Positions 1 to 8,510 of a DNA stretch of 64,000 nucleotides are shown piece by piece. Both the position numbers and the translations under genes were made by a program. The DNA lies in the NCBI GenBank assembly GCA_009841225.1, contig VXMF01000013.1, forward strand, positions 124,001 to 188,000, given 5' to 3'. The notes below the pieces were generated by a model. That model was not told the origin of the DNA, did not search any database, and saw only the letters and a program-made list of their open reading frames with translations. Each line of letters begins with the position of its first letter. The stretch's first letter is position 1. Origin of the DNA: Terriglobia bacterium (lineage in GTDB: Bacteria; Acidobacteriota; Terriglobia; Bryobacterales; UBA6623).

Positions 1-246
1 CAGCACCGCGTCCGCCGCGCCGGCGGCCGGCACGAAGGCTAGCGAAGCGTCAGGCCGCGCTTCGGCGACCGCCTCGCGCATCGTGTCGAAGACCGGGAAG
101 CCTAGCGCCTCGCTGCCGCCCCGACCGGGATGCACGCCGGCCACGATCTTGGCCCCGAACCGGATGCATTGCTCGGCATGGAACAGGCCCGCGCGACCGA
201 GGCCCTGCACCACCACGCGGGTTGTCTCGTCTACCAGGATGCTCAT
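1..246 (-). CDS. sucD: Succinyl-CoA synthetase alpha subunit, N-terminal part (runs off the left edge)
   Basis: Alpha subunit of succinyl-CoA ligase (TCA cycle, succinyl-CoA + NDP/Pi to succinate + NTP). Only the first 82 codons are inside the window. They encode the CoA-binding Rossmann half: a beta strand, a glycine loop at residues 14-23 and the [10 protein letters not shown] segment at 35-44. The start is the ATG 12 bp downstream of the sucC stop, so the two genes form a leftward operon. The glycine loop reads GLGRAGLFH, whereas the family normally has a GxTGxxGxFH-type loop. It is therefore one residue short and lacks the Thr-Gly pair. The phosphohistidine region is outside the window, so activity cannot be judged. 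Confidence 0.93.
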   Translation of the reverse strand, partial: MSILVDETTRVVVQGLGRAGLFHAEQCIRFGAKIVAGVHPGRGGSEALGFPVFDTMREAVAEARPDASLAFVPAAGAADAVL

Positions 247-258
247 TTGCGGTATCCC

Positions 259-1413
259 CTAGCCGGCTCGGGCGACAGCCTGCTGGGCAGCCTCCTTCAT
301 GTCCGAGGCAACGATGAAGTCCAAGCCCGAATCAGCGAGGATCTCACGCCCCTGTTCCACGTTCGTTCCTTCGAGCCGGAGCACCATCGGCACGCCGATC
401 TTGAGTTCCTGCGCGGCTGCGACGATACCCTCGGCGAGGACATCAACCTTGAGGATGCCGCCGAAGATGTTGATCATGATCGCCTTGACATTGGGGTCCG
501 ACAGGATGATCCGGAAGCCGTTCTTGATCTGGTCCTTGTTCGCGCCGCCGCCCACGTCCAGGAAGTTCGCAGGCATCCCGCCCGCGTACTGGATGATGTC
601 CATCGTGGCCATGGCGAGGCCCGCTCCGTTGACCATGCAACCGACGTTCCCATCGAGCTTGATGTAGTTCAAGCCGTGGTCGATCGCGTCGGTCTCGAGC
701 GGCTCTTCCTCGCCGAGGTCCCTCAATTCTGCGAGGTCGGGATGGCGGAACAAGGCATTGTCGTCAATGTCCATCTTCGCGTCCAGAGCGACCGCGCGAC
801 CGTCCGCTGTCAGCACGAATGGATTGATCTCCACTAGCGACGCGTCGGACTCGTCGTAGGCCTTGGCCAGCGCCTGCATTGCTTGCACGGCAGACGCTCG
901 CGCCTCAGGGGCGATGCCAAGAGCGAAGGCGAGGCGGCGGGCTTGGTAGCCCTGCAGCTGGGCGCCGTGGATCACTTCGCGGAGAATGGCGGAGGGATCC
1001 CTCGCGGCAACCTCCTCGATCTCGACCCCGCCTTGGGCCGATGCCATGAAGACCGGCTTTTCGAGGGCCCTGTCCAAGGTGATGCCTAGGTAGATCTCGC
1101 GCTCGATCGGCAACTGTTCCTCAACCAGCAACCGCTGCACCAGCCGTCCCTGCGGGCCGGTTTGGTGGGTCACCAAGGTCATGCCCAAGATGGCAGCGGC
1201 GTGGCGCTCGGCCTCGTCGACGCTGTGCGCCAGCTTCACGCCGCCGCCCTTGCCACGCCCGCCGGCATGGATTTGCGCCTTGACCACCACCTTGCCCCCA
1301 AGATCCTCGGCGGCCGACCGCGCGTCTGCAACCGTGTTGGCCATGGAGCCCCGAGGCGTGGGCACTCCGTACGCGCGCAGAACTTCCTTGGCCTGATACT
1401 CGTGGAGCTTCAT
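259..1413 (-). CDS. sucC: Succinyl-CoA synthetase beta subunit
   Basis: Beta subunit of succinyl-CoA ligase: N-terminal ATP-grasp domain and C-terminal ligase domain. The 384 residues match the usual length. Residues 1-20 carry the family opening (MKLHEYQAKE, then YGVPTPRG). A glycine-rich nucleotide loop lies at about 50-60 (AGGRGKGGGVK). The C-terminal half has GNVGCMVNGAGLAMATMD and NIFGGILKVD. The frame is open much further upstream, but the conserved MKLHEYQ start at 1413 is clearly the beginning; the upstream extension would cross into the divergent trpD. The start has no strong Shine-Dalgarno. sucD follows after 12 bp. Confidence 0.96.
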   Translation of the reverse strand: MKLHEYQAKEVLRAYGVPTPRGSMANTVADARSAAEDLGGKVVVKAQIHAGGRGKGGGVKLAHSVDEAERHAAAILGMTLVTHQTGPQGRLVQRLLVEEQLPIEREIYLGITLDRALEKPVFMASAQGGVEIEEVAARDPSAILREVIHGAQLQGYQARRLAFALGIAPEARASAVQAMQALAKAYDESDASLVEINPFVLTADGRAVALDAKMDIDDNALFRHPDLAELRDLGEEEPLETDAIDHGLNYIKLDGNVGCMVNGAGLAMATMDIIQYAGGMPANFLDVGGGANKDQIKNGFRIILSDPNVKAIMINIFGGILKVDVLAEGIVAAAQELKIGVPMVLRLEGTNVEQGREILADSGLDFIVASDMKEAAQQAVARAG

Positions 1414-1501
1414 GGGGATGCGGCCGTGGGGTACGATCAGAAAACCGCTCAGGCCGCCCGAACCTCCAATATATCCGGGATGCCGGACGTAGCGCAATTC
1501 C

Positions 1502-2545
1502 ATGCCAGCAGTCCAAGAAGCGCTGCATCTAGCCGCCGCTCGCCAAGACCTATCCGAACAGCAATCCTCTGCCGCATTGCAGGAAATCCTCGACGGCCGG
1601 TCGTCCCCGCCGCTGATCGCCGCCCTGCTTGTCGCCCTGCGCATGAAGGGAGAAACGGCCGACGAGGTCACGGGCTTTGCCCGCGCGATGAGGGCGAGCG
1701 CCACCGGCGTTCGCACCGTGCGCACGCCTCGCGAGCGCCTTGTCGACACCTGTGGCACGGGGGGAGACGGCGGCTCGACGTTCAACGTCTCCACGGCGGC
1801 TGCGTTAGTGGCAGCCGGAGCGGGCGTGCCGATAGCCAAGCATGGCAACCGCGCGGTTTCCAGCAAGTGCGGTTCGGCAGACGTGCTGGAAGCGCTCGGC
1901 GTCAACGTCAAGCTCGACGCGGATCAAGCGGCCCGCTGCATCGACGAGGTGGGCATTGGCTTCCTATTCGCACAAGCGATGCACCCGGCCATGCGCCACG
2001 CCGGACCCGTGCGCCGCGAGCTGGGCATGCGCACCGTTTTCAACATGCTCGGCCCGCTGACCAACCCCGCCGGAGCGGCGGTACAGGTCATGGGCGTGTA
2101 CGACGACCGGATCGTGCCGCTCGCAGCCGCAGCGCTGGCACGCTTGGGCGCCCGGCGCGCACTGGCGGTACACGGCAGCGACGGAATGGATGAAATCACA
2201 ACGACCGGTCCGACCCGCTTCAGCGAGGTAGTCCGCGGCAAGGTCTCGAGGCAGGGATCTCTCGAGCCTGACGAGTTTGACGTGGCGCAAGCCAGCGCGG
2301 CGTCGCTCGCCGGGGGCGATACCGCCCGCAACGCCTCGATCGTCCGGTCCGTGCTGGCGGGCGAGCGCGGGCCGGCGCGCGATATCGTGGTCGTGAACGC
2401 CGCGGCCGCAATTCACATGTCGGAAGGCGCAACCAGCTGGCGCGCTTCCGCCGCGCTGGCCCAAGAGGCAATCGACTCCGGCGCGGCAGCCGAAAAGCTC
2501 GCGAAACTCGCCGAGCTCTCATCGCGCCTGGCCGGGACGGGCTAG
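1502..2545 (+). CDS. trpD: Anthranilate phosphoribosyltransferase
   Basis: Second step of tryptophan synthesis: transfers phosphoribose from PRPP to anthranilate. The 347 residues span a helical N-terminal domain and the phosphoribosyl-binding domain. The PRPP loop GTGGDGGSTFN is at residues 85-95, followed by the KHGNRAVSSKCGSADVLEALG region near 113-133 and GPLTNPAG. Full length for the family. It stands alone: the divergent neighbour is sucC (88 bp between the starts) and no other trp gene is in the window. A hairpin follows the stop codon. Confidence 0.95.
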   Translation: MPAVQEALHLAAARQDLSEQQSSAALQEILDGRSSPPLIAALLVALRMKGETADEVTGFARAMRASATGVRTVRTPRERLVDTCGTGGDGGSTFNVSTAAALVAAGAGVPIAKHGNRAVSSKCGSADVLEALGVNVKLDADQAARCIDEVGIGFLFAQAMHPAMRHAGPVRRELGMRTVFNMLGPLTNPAGAAVQVMGVYDDRIVPLAAAALARLGARRALAVHGSDGMDEITTTGPTRFSEVVRGKVSRQGSLEPDEFDVAQASAASLAGGDTARNASIVRSVLAGERGPARDIVVVNAAAAIHMSEGATSWRASAALAQEAIDSGAAAEKLAKLAELSSRLAGTG

Positions 2546-2562
2546 ACCTGGCAACTCAGGTC
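2545..2562. terminator. Possible bidirectional terminator hairpin between trpD and the molybdenum hydroxylase
   Basis: A 6-bp perfect inverted repeat (GACCTG / CAGGTC) with a 6-nt loop begins at the last base of the trpD stop codon. It sits between two convergent genes (the other ends at 2609). There is no clear U tract on either strand, so this is a weak call based on position and symmetry. Confidence 0.3.
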
Positions 2563-2608
2563 GCCAAGCGCGGCTCCGAGAAGACGAATCCGTTCGACTG
2601 CACGCCCC

Positions 2609-4738
2609 TTAAGCCGCGCTTGCTCGGAGAGGCAGCGAGCGCATTCTCTGCCCCGTCGCGGCGAAGACTGCGTTCGCGAGCGCCGGCGCCACCGCGATGA
2701 TCGGGGTCTCGCCCGCCCCTGCAGACGGAATGTCCGGCCGATTCAGCAAGACTGTTTCCATGGGCGGCGTGCTTCGAAAGCGCGGCAGGGGGTATTGCGC
2801 GAACGAGCCGTTGAGCAGCTTTCCGCCAGCAAAGCGAATCTCTTCAGTCAGCGCAGCGCCCAGACCTTGGATAACGCAACCTTCGATCTGGGCCCGCAAG
2901 TTGCCGGGATTCAGGATCGTTCCGCAATCGAACGCCGAGACCAATCGCTCTACCTCGACGCTTCCTCCCTCGACCCGAACCTGTGCACAGATGGCGATGT
3001 ATGAGCCTTTCTCGAAGCCAGCGGCGATGCCCGACCCGCGATTCCGGCCCGACGACTTGCTTGCCGACCAGGCGAATCGGTCGGCCGCTGCCCTGAGGAC
3101 AGCCGACAGCCGCCCGTCGTCGAGGTTCGCGAGCCGAAACTCGAGTGGATCCAAGCCGGCGACTCCGGCAAGTTCGTCCATGAAGACCTCGCGAGCGTAG
3201 TTGTTCCCGGTCGCCCCAATTCCCCTGTAGGAACCCTCGCGCAGAGGCGAGTCGCACGGGAAGTACTGCGTGCGAACATTCGGCACGGCGTAAGGCGTCT
3301 CGATCGCCGCCGTACCAGGGTTGTAAGCGGTGAAGTCCCAAGCGACGATCTTCTCCTCGCTGAGGCCCGCCCGCACCTCGAATGCCGCCGCAGGCCGAAA
3401 GTAGGCCCAGGCGAACTCCTCCTCGCGAGTCCAGCGGAGCGAGACCGGCCTGCCGGCCGCTCTGGCCAATCGCGCGGCCTCGACGGCGACCTCGCCCGTG
3501 TGCTTGCCTCCGAATCCCCCGCCGGTGTCGGGAACGACTACGCGAGCCTGGTCAGCGCTGAGGCGGAACGCCTCGGCCAACTGCTCGCGAACGCCGAACG
3601 GCCGCTGCGTGCCGGTCCAGACGGTGAGCCGGCCTTCATCCCACTCGGCCACCGCCGCACGCGGCTCCAACGGCGCATGCTGGACATAAGGGATCTCGTA
3701 CGAGGACTCGACAGTCTGAGCAGCTGCCAGCGCGCCGTCGACATCGCCGTGCTCGCGGCGTCTCGCTCCGCGACGGCCCCCGGCACTCGGCTGTGCGTGG
3801 CGCTTCAAGTAAGTTCCGAGCCCCTCGCTCGGCGGATGGGCCACGGTGCGCCATCTTGCGGTCTCGCTGATCGACTCCAGCGCCTTCCGGGCCTCGTAGG
3901 ATGTCTTGGCGGCGCAGCCGACGAATTCCCCGTCGCGCACCGCCACCGCACCCAATTCCTGGCCGGGAGCGAGATCGACGCTCTCGAGCTGCGCTCCATA
4001 CGACGGCGGTCGCAAGACTGCGCCGTACAGCATGTTGGGACGCACGATGTCGCACGGATAGCGGTGAGCGCCGGTGACGATCGCGCGCGCACCGACTTTG
4101 GGCAGTGTCTGGCCCAACACCGTCCAATCGGGGACTTCCGTGAGCGGAACTCCCCTGGGAACGTTATCGTCGACGGTTGACTCCGGCCCCTTCGAGCGCG
4201 CCAAGTCGGCATACGAAAGCCGATTGCCGGCGCCGACAACGGCTCCGGCTTCCACGCGCAGTTCGGAAGCGTCGAGATTCCACGCCTCCGCCGCCGTCCG
4301 CACCAGCAGCTCGCGGGCTGCGGCGCTCGCCCGCCGGACCACCGGTATCGTAGACGGCGTCGTCCGACTTCCCGCGGTCGAGCCATCGTTCGGCGTTTCG
4401 GCCGTGTCCGCCAGCACCACCTGCAACGCGTCGGGGGAAACGCGGAGCTCTTCTGCTGCCGCCTGGAGGATTTCAGTTCGGGATCCCTGGCCGAACTCCA
4501 CCTTGCCCGTCAGCACCGTGATCGATCCATCCTCTCCTAAGTGCAGCCGTTGCGATGGCCGGACTTGAGCAGAGGCGCCCCCGGGGCTGAAGACTACCTT
4601 CCCAGCGGCCGAGACCAGCAGGCCGGCGCCAATCGAGGAGATCCAGTCGCGGCGGTCCAACTCGAAACGGTAGGCCGGGCCCTCGGCAAGCTCCTTGCGG
4701 TCGGGCTCGCACAGGTCTTCGCGGAATCGCTCAGGCAT
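2609..4738 (-). CDS. Molybdenum hydroxylase large subunit, isoquinoline 1-oxidoreductase beta type
   Basis: Molybdopterin-cytosine-dinucleotide subunit of a xanthine-oxidase-family hydroxylase; oxidises an aromatic N-heterocycle or aldehyde with water as oxygen donor. The 709 residues include the cofactor motif PDTGGGFGGKHTGEV and, near the C-terminus, GAGETPIIAVAPALANAV, which carries the family's catalytic Glu. Residues 29-40 (RRDWISSIGAGL) look like a Tat motif preceded by about 28 residues, as in periplasmic IorB-type enzymes. It overlaps the upstream 2Fe-2S subunit gene by 8 bp. There is no FAD subunit, so electrons probably go from the Fe-S subunit to a cytochrome or quinone. No XdhC-type maturation gene is nearby. 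The substrate cannot be told. Confidence 0.88.
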   Translation of the reverse strand: MPERFREDLCEPDRKELAEGPAYRFELDRRDWISSIGAGLLVSAAGKVVFSPGGASAQVRPSQRLHLGEDGSITVLTGKVEFGQGSRTEILQAAAEELRVSPDALQVVLADTAETPNDGSTAGSRTTPSTIPVVRRASAAARELLVRTAAEAWNLDASELRVEAGAVVGAGNRLSYADLARSKGPESTVDDNVPRGVPLTEVPDWTVLGQTLPKVGARAIVTGAHRYPCDIVRPNMLYGAVLRPPSYGAQLESVDLAPGQELGAVAVRDGEFVGCAAKTSYEARKALESISETARWRTVAHPPSEGLGTYLKRHAQPSAGGRRGARRREHGDVDGALAAAQTVESSYEIPYVQHAPLEPRAAVAEWDEGRLTVWTGTQRPFGVREQLAEAFRLSADQARVVVPDTGGGFGGKHTGEVAVEAARLARAAGRPVSLRWTREEEFAWAYFRPAAAFEVRAGLSEEKIVAWDFTAYNPGTAAIETPYAVPNVRTQYFPCDSPLREGSYRGIGATGNNYAREVFMDELAGVAGLDPLEFRLANLDDGRLSAVLRAAADRFAWSASKSSGRNRGSGIAAGFEKGSYIAICAQVRVEGGSVEVERLVSAFDCGTILNPGNLRAQIEGCVIQGLGAALTEEIRFAGGKLLNGSFAQYPLPRFRSTPPMETVLLNRPDIPSAGAGETPIIAVAPALANAVFAATGQRMRSLPLRASAA

Positions 4739-5207
4739 CGCTCGCCTCCCAGCGGCGGGCGGCGAGCTCCACCGACGCCAGTATGTTGCGATAGCCGCAG
4801 CAGCGGCACAGGTGCGGGTTCATCGCGTCGACAATCTCCGACCTGCTCGGTTTTCGATTGCGCTTGAGCAGCGCCGTAGCCTCAACGATCATTCCGGCCG
4901 TGCAGTATCCGCACTGCGCACCGTCCATGTCGATGAATGCCTGCTGTAGTGCTGTGAGCTGATCGCCGGAGGCAAGGCCCTCGATCGTCGTCACGCTCGT
5001 GCCGTCCACGCTTGAGATGGGCGTTAGGCAGGAAGCCGTGGGTTGACCGTCGACCAAGACCGTGCAGGCTCGGCACTGGCCTTCGCCACAGCCATACTTT
5101 GTGCCGGTGAGGCCGAAGTCCTCACGCAACACGTCCAGCAGGGGTCGGTCCGGCGGAGACTCGACAGCGAGCCGATTCCCGTTTACCTGGACTGTGAATC
5201 GCGCCAC
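4731..5207 (-). CDS. 2Fe-2S subunit of the molybdenum hydroxylase (IorA type)
   Basis: Small electron-transfer subunit with two [2Fe-2S] clusters. The N-terminal plant-ferredoxin cluster uses C40, C45, C48 and C60. The C-terminal helical cluster uses the QCGYCTAGM and HLCRCCG segments. Full length at 158 residues. Within the first motif the family usually has CGxGxCGAC, but here it is CGEGQCRAC, with Arg for a Gly beside the cluster. The stop overlaps the start of the large subunit gene, which implies translational coupling and a two-gene operon. Confidence 0.92.
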   Translation of the reverse strand: MARFTVQVNGNRLAVESPPDRPLLDVLREDFGLTGTKYGCGEGQCRACTVLVDGQPTASCLTPISSVDGTSVTTIEGLASGDQLTALQQAFIDMDGAQCGYCTAGMIVEATALLKRNRKPSRSEIVDAMNPHLCRCCGYRNILASVELAARRWEASDA

Positions 5208-5302
5208 TGCTCACCTTCAATCCCGCGGGGGCGGCGAATGTACTGGGGATTGCCCATTCCGTTGCGCACGGGCCATCTATCCCTGACCCGTCTCCCCAAA
5301 GA

Positions 5303-5572
5303 TTATGTCGCATTCTCCTCTTCCGGAATCGTCACTGCCAGTCCATGCTTGAGGATCGATGCCAGCATGCTCTCGCATCGTTCGTCCAGCGTGTCTCCCT
5401 CCAGATCCAAGGACACCCCGTAGAATTCCTTGCCTCGATCCCGGAGTCCGACGAGGTATTCATCCATGCTCTGATCCGCCAGGAAGATCGCTCGCTCGTG
5501 CATGTCTTCGATCACCTGCCTCGCGGTTTGCCCGCAGTGCGTGTCTCCGCCTGCCGTCATGATCCTGATCAC
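5303..5572 (-). CDS. Small hypothetical protein
   Basis: An 89-residue soluble, acidic protein with no signal or membrane segment. It opens with IRIMTAGGDTHCG, then has a predicted helical middle (QVIEDMHERAIFLADQSMDEY) and ends in an acidic PEEENAT tail. I chose the GTG start at 5572 because a GGAGG sequence sits 8 nt upstream. A TTG at 5587 in the same frame would give 94 residues but lies on the Shine-Dalgarno itself. No function is recognised. It lies just upstream of the molybdenum hydroxylase pair in the same orientation (95 bp gap), so co-transcription is possible. Confidence 0.55.
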   Translation of the reverse strand: MIRIMTAGGDTHCGQTARQVIEDMHERAIFLADQSMDEYLVGLRDRGKEFYGVSLDLEGDTLDERCESMLASILKHGLAVTIPEEENAT

Positions 5573-6001
5573 GTCAGCTCCCTCCAATCCGAGCGCTTCA
5601 TCTCGCTTGCTTTGCCGATTCCACGAGCACCTTCGCGGTATCCCTTGCGGTTCCTAATACCACCCGCGCCGTCACTTGCGCCTTGGGCATGTCGTAGACG
5701 CAATATCGTAGCCGGCGCGCCGGTATCGGGCAGCCGTGGCTACGGCAGCGATGGTGGCAGGAACCGGTCCGAGCCGGGAACCGGCGCAGCTCGAATCCGT
5801 CATCTCCGTCAGCACGGGAGTTCAAGCACCGGTTCGACACTGCCAGTCTCCACGGGGTGGTCGAACGAGCCGCAACCTCGGATGCTGAGTCAAGAGCGGA
5901 GGAATCCTCAGCGGTTCTGTTTCGTCCCACGGATTGAATGGGCCGAAGAACGGAGAGCGTGGGACCATATTGGCTTCGGATAAGCCAACGGGGGGATAGC
6001 G
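5573..6001. other. Intergenic stretch without a supportable gene
   Basis: About 430 bp between the small leftward gene and the rightward sulfatase. The open frames here lack family signatures and good start sites. No tRNA, repeat or clear promoter was seen. A purine-rich GGGGGGA stretch just before 6002 can serve as ribosome-binding site for the sulfatase. Confidence 0.5.
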
Positions 6002-7450
6002 ATGATCACTCGAGCCATCTTGATTCTCGGTTCGTTGGCAGCCTCCGCAGCGGCTGCGCCGAATTTCGTCTTCATATTGGGCGAAGGGTTGGGCTGGACC
6101 AGTACCTCTGTCCGAATGGATCCGGATATCCCTGAGTCACGGAACGACTACTTCCGAACACCGAACCTGCAGCGACTGTCCACTGGCGGCATGCGGTTTG
6201 CAAACTTCTACGCGCCGTCCGCGCGATGCACTCCATCCCGGGCGACCTACCTCACCGGCAAGAGCCCTGCCAAGCTGGGGATGACGTTCGTTGGTCTGCG
6301 CGCCGGTCCGAACGTCAGGCTGGTCGAACCAACGCCTACGCTAGAACTCCCGCAAGCGGAGACGACAGTTGCAGAAGTCTTGCGGGACGCAGGCTACGCA
6401 ACCGCCCATTTCGGAAAGTGGCATGTTGGAAGGACGAGTCCCAAGGAGCACGGCTTCGACGACACTGACGGCGCCAACAACAACGGTGGCCCGGAGAACG
6501 TGCGGAACCCCAATCCCAAGCAGGCCTACGCCATCACCGAGCGGGGCCTGAAGTTTATCGAATCCAATGCAGCGGCTGGGCGTCGATTCTATGTGCAGAT
6601 TTCGCACTACGGCGGGCGCGGCGGGGCGAGTGCCCTGAGCAGCACCAATCAGGCGGTCTCGAACTGGGCGGAGAGCCGCCGGCGAAGTGCAACAGAGAGG
6701 GCGGCGGCAGCGGCGGTCCTCGACATGGACACCACCGTCGGAATGGTTCTGGACAAGCTCGAACAGCTGGGAATCGCCGACGAGACCTATCTGTTCTACA
6801 CCACCGACCACGGCACGCCCGGCTCCGGCAACCTGCCCCTCGCACTAGGCAAGGGAACGGTCTGGGAGGGAGGCTTGAAGGTTCCGCTCTTCTTCCGGGG
6901 GCCTGGAATCGTGCCCGGATCGGTATCGCGCGTCCGGGCGACTGGGATGGACCTGGTTCCCACCGTGGCAGACCTAGCCGGGTTGTCCGACAAGCTGCCG
7001 CTAGGCCTTGAGGGCGGCAGCCTGGTTCCTGTCTTGACCAACGATGGCCGAGGCTCGGTCGACAGGCCGCGCGAGGAGATTGTCTTCCATTTTCCCCACT
7101 ACGATTTTGACCCGCTGGGACCAGCCTCGGCCATTCTCTGGGATGACTACAAGCTGATTCGCTTCTACGAGGACCCCGACAGGCCGAGGCTCTTCAACGT
7201 CCGTGCCGACCCGTACGAGCGCAACAACCTGTTCTCGGCACTGCCCGAGAAGGCGGAGGCGCTCGGAGAGAGGCTGGACGCCTACCTCAGGAGCGTGGGC
7301 GCCCGGCTGCCGCGGGTCAACGGGAACTTCGACCCGAGCCAGGAGGTCTCGCGGATTGAGCGCGGTGGCCAGCAGCGCCGCGACAACCCCGCACAGAGGG
7401 CAAGGCGTCGAGGCCAAAGTCGCTCGGACCGCGGTCAGGCCAACCGATGA
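6002..7450 (+). CDS. Exported sulfatase-family protein lacking the first metal-binding Asp pair
   Basis: Alkaline-phosphatase-superfamily sulfatase of 482 residues with an N-terminal signal peptide ending near ASAAAA (residues 12-19). The formylglycine motif CTPSR is intact at C76. The following TGK and FGKWH elements and the late TTDHG metal site are also present. The usual ADD pair, which supplies two calcium ligands right after the first beta strand, is replaced by GEG at residues 27-29 (Asp to Glu, Asp to Gly). The paralogue at 17554 shows the normal form (ILADD) and aligns closely around it, so this is substitution and not misreading of frame. Binding without normal turnover, or altered metal use, is possible. 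The C-terminus is a basic Arg/Gln-rich tail. Confidence 0.85.
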   Translation: MITRAILILGSLAASAAAAPNFVFILGEGLGWTSTSVRMDPDIPESRNDYFRTPNLQRLSTGGMRFANFYAPSARCTPSRATYLTGKSPAKLGMTFVGLRAGPNVRLVEPTPTLELPQAETTVAEVLRDAGYATAHFGKWHVGRTSPKEHGFDDTDGANNNGGPENVRNPNPKQAYAITERGLKFIESNAAAGRRFYVQISHYGGRGGASALSSTNQAVSNWAESRRRSATERAAAAAVLDMDTTVGMVLDKLEQLGIADETYLFYTTDHGTPGSGNLPLALGKGTVWEGGLKVPLFFRGPGIVPGSVSRVRATGMDLVPTVADLAGLSDKLPLGLEGGSLVPVLTNDGRGSVDRPREEIVFHFPHYDFDPLGPASAILWDDYKLIRFYEDPDRPRLFNVRADPYERNNLFSALPEKAEALGERLDAYLRSVGARLPRVNGNFDPSQEVSRIERGGQQRRDNPAQRARRRGQSRSDRGQANR

Positions 7451-7502
7451 AGCGGACGCGCTTGCGGGCAGCCCGTACGCAGACCTGAGAGTCCAGCGTG
7501 GG

Positions 7503-8510
7503 TCATCTGCCCGTTCGCCGCCCCTTGTTGGACAACGCTCGCTCTAGCGCCTCTACGCGCCGGCCCAACGCACCTGCCATGCGCTCCGACATGCGGTCGA
7601 AGCGATTCTCGCCGGACTTCTGCTTGCGGCTGACCTCTCCGAACAGCTCCAGCGCCCTTGCCTTCTCGCGCGCCGACTCGTACAGGTCGGCCGCCTCCAA
7701 GGGGAACATGTAGGCTCGCGGGAAGTCTTCGGCCAATCTGGCGAAGGCCTCCGCCGCCTCCTCCGGAGGGCGCTCCCAGCGGTAGATCACTGCCAGCAAG
7801 ATGCGCGCCTCGTTCCGATTCTCGACGCCTTCTTCGGCAACTCGCTCGACGAGCTGGATTCCCTTCTTCTTGTTGCCTCCATATCCGCGCATAGCGATCA
7901 TCATTCGCAGCGCCCAAGGCAACTTGCCCACTATGTACTCTTGGAAGCCCGCCACCAAGAGCCCGTCCGGGAAGTCGGGATAGAGCTCGCCGATGCGGTA
8001 GCTGAGCTCTCGCGCCTGCCGGCCGCTTGCCAACGCCTTGAAATACGCCTTGGCCACGAAGTACTGGTGGGTGGCCTGCACGAGGTGGAGCTGCGCCAGC
8101 GAGTGCAGGGCTTCCCTGTCGTCCCCGGACTCGGCCAGGACTCGCTCGCAGGCCTGCCGCCCCTTTTCGAGCGCGTCCAAGATTCGCAGGTTGATCCGAG
8201 CGTCCGGCTTGGGCCTTTCCGCCGAGCGATACTTGCGGTCGCCCCGAAAGGCCCTAGTGCCGACAAAGCCGAGCCGGTCGAGTTCTTGGTAGAGCAGGGC
8301 CTTGGTCAGCAGCAAGTGCGCCTCGGGGCTGTCCTGCTCGTTCGCCAGGTGTCGTTCGAACGCCGCGACCGCGAGGCCGAACTCTCGATTGAGGTAGTGG
8401 TCGAGGCCTGCCGCCCGGTCTCCAGCGGCCAACGCCAAGCCGGGCCCGAACGAGGCCAGTCCCAAGATGCAGCAGCACCGCCACTTCCGCAAGCCAAGCA
8501 CGAAGCTCAA
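7503..8510 (-). CDS. Exported TPR-like repeat protein
   Basis: A 335-residue protein with a signal peptide (hydrophobic run then ALAAG at about 25-30) and Ala/Leu/Arg-rich helical repeats typical of tetratricopeptide solenoids. Examples are the HYLNREFGLAVAAFERHL, EAHLLLTKALLYQEL and EALHSLAQLHLVQATHQY stretches. It probably scaffolds protein-protein contacts in the periplasm. Its start overlaps the stop of the upstream methyltransferase-like gene by 4 bp, so it is the last gene of a leftward group with bactofilin. Specific partners cannot be read from sequence. Confidence 0.75.
   Translation of the reverse strand: MSFVLGLRKWRCCCILGLASFGPGLALAAGDRAAGLDHYLNREFGLAVAAFERHLANEQDSPEAHLLLTKALLYQELDRLGFVGTRAFRGDRKYRSAERPKPDARINLRILDALEKGRQACERVLAESGDDREALHSLAQLHLVQATHQYFVAKAYFKALASGRQARELSYRIGELYPDFPDGLLVAGFQEYIVGKLPWALRMMIAMRGYGGNKKKGIQLVERVAEEGVENRNEARILLAVIYRWERPPEEAAEAFARLAEDFPRAYMFPLEAADLYESAREKARALELFGEVSRKQKSGENRFDRMSERMAGALGRRVEALERALSNKGRRTGR

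Noticed and set aside
130..837. Long open frame opposite sucC/sucD
   Set aside because: It is the antisense of two clear genes; composition follows GC-rich third-position shadowing and no family signature is present.
1162..2193. 343-codon frame spanning the sucC start and trpD
   Set aside because: Crosses two real genes on both strands and is Arg/Pro-rich shadow sequence; trpD in the neighbouring frame has full family motifs.
5598..5690. 30-codon leftward frame upstream of the small hypothetical gene
   Set aside because: Starts at ATG but has no Shine-Dalgarno or recognisable partner; too short to support.
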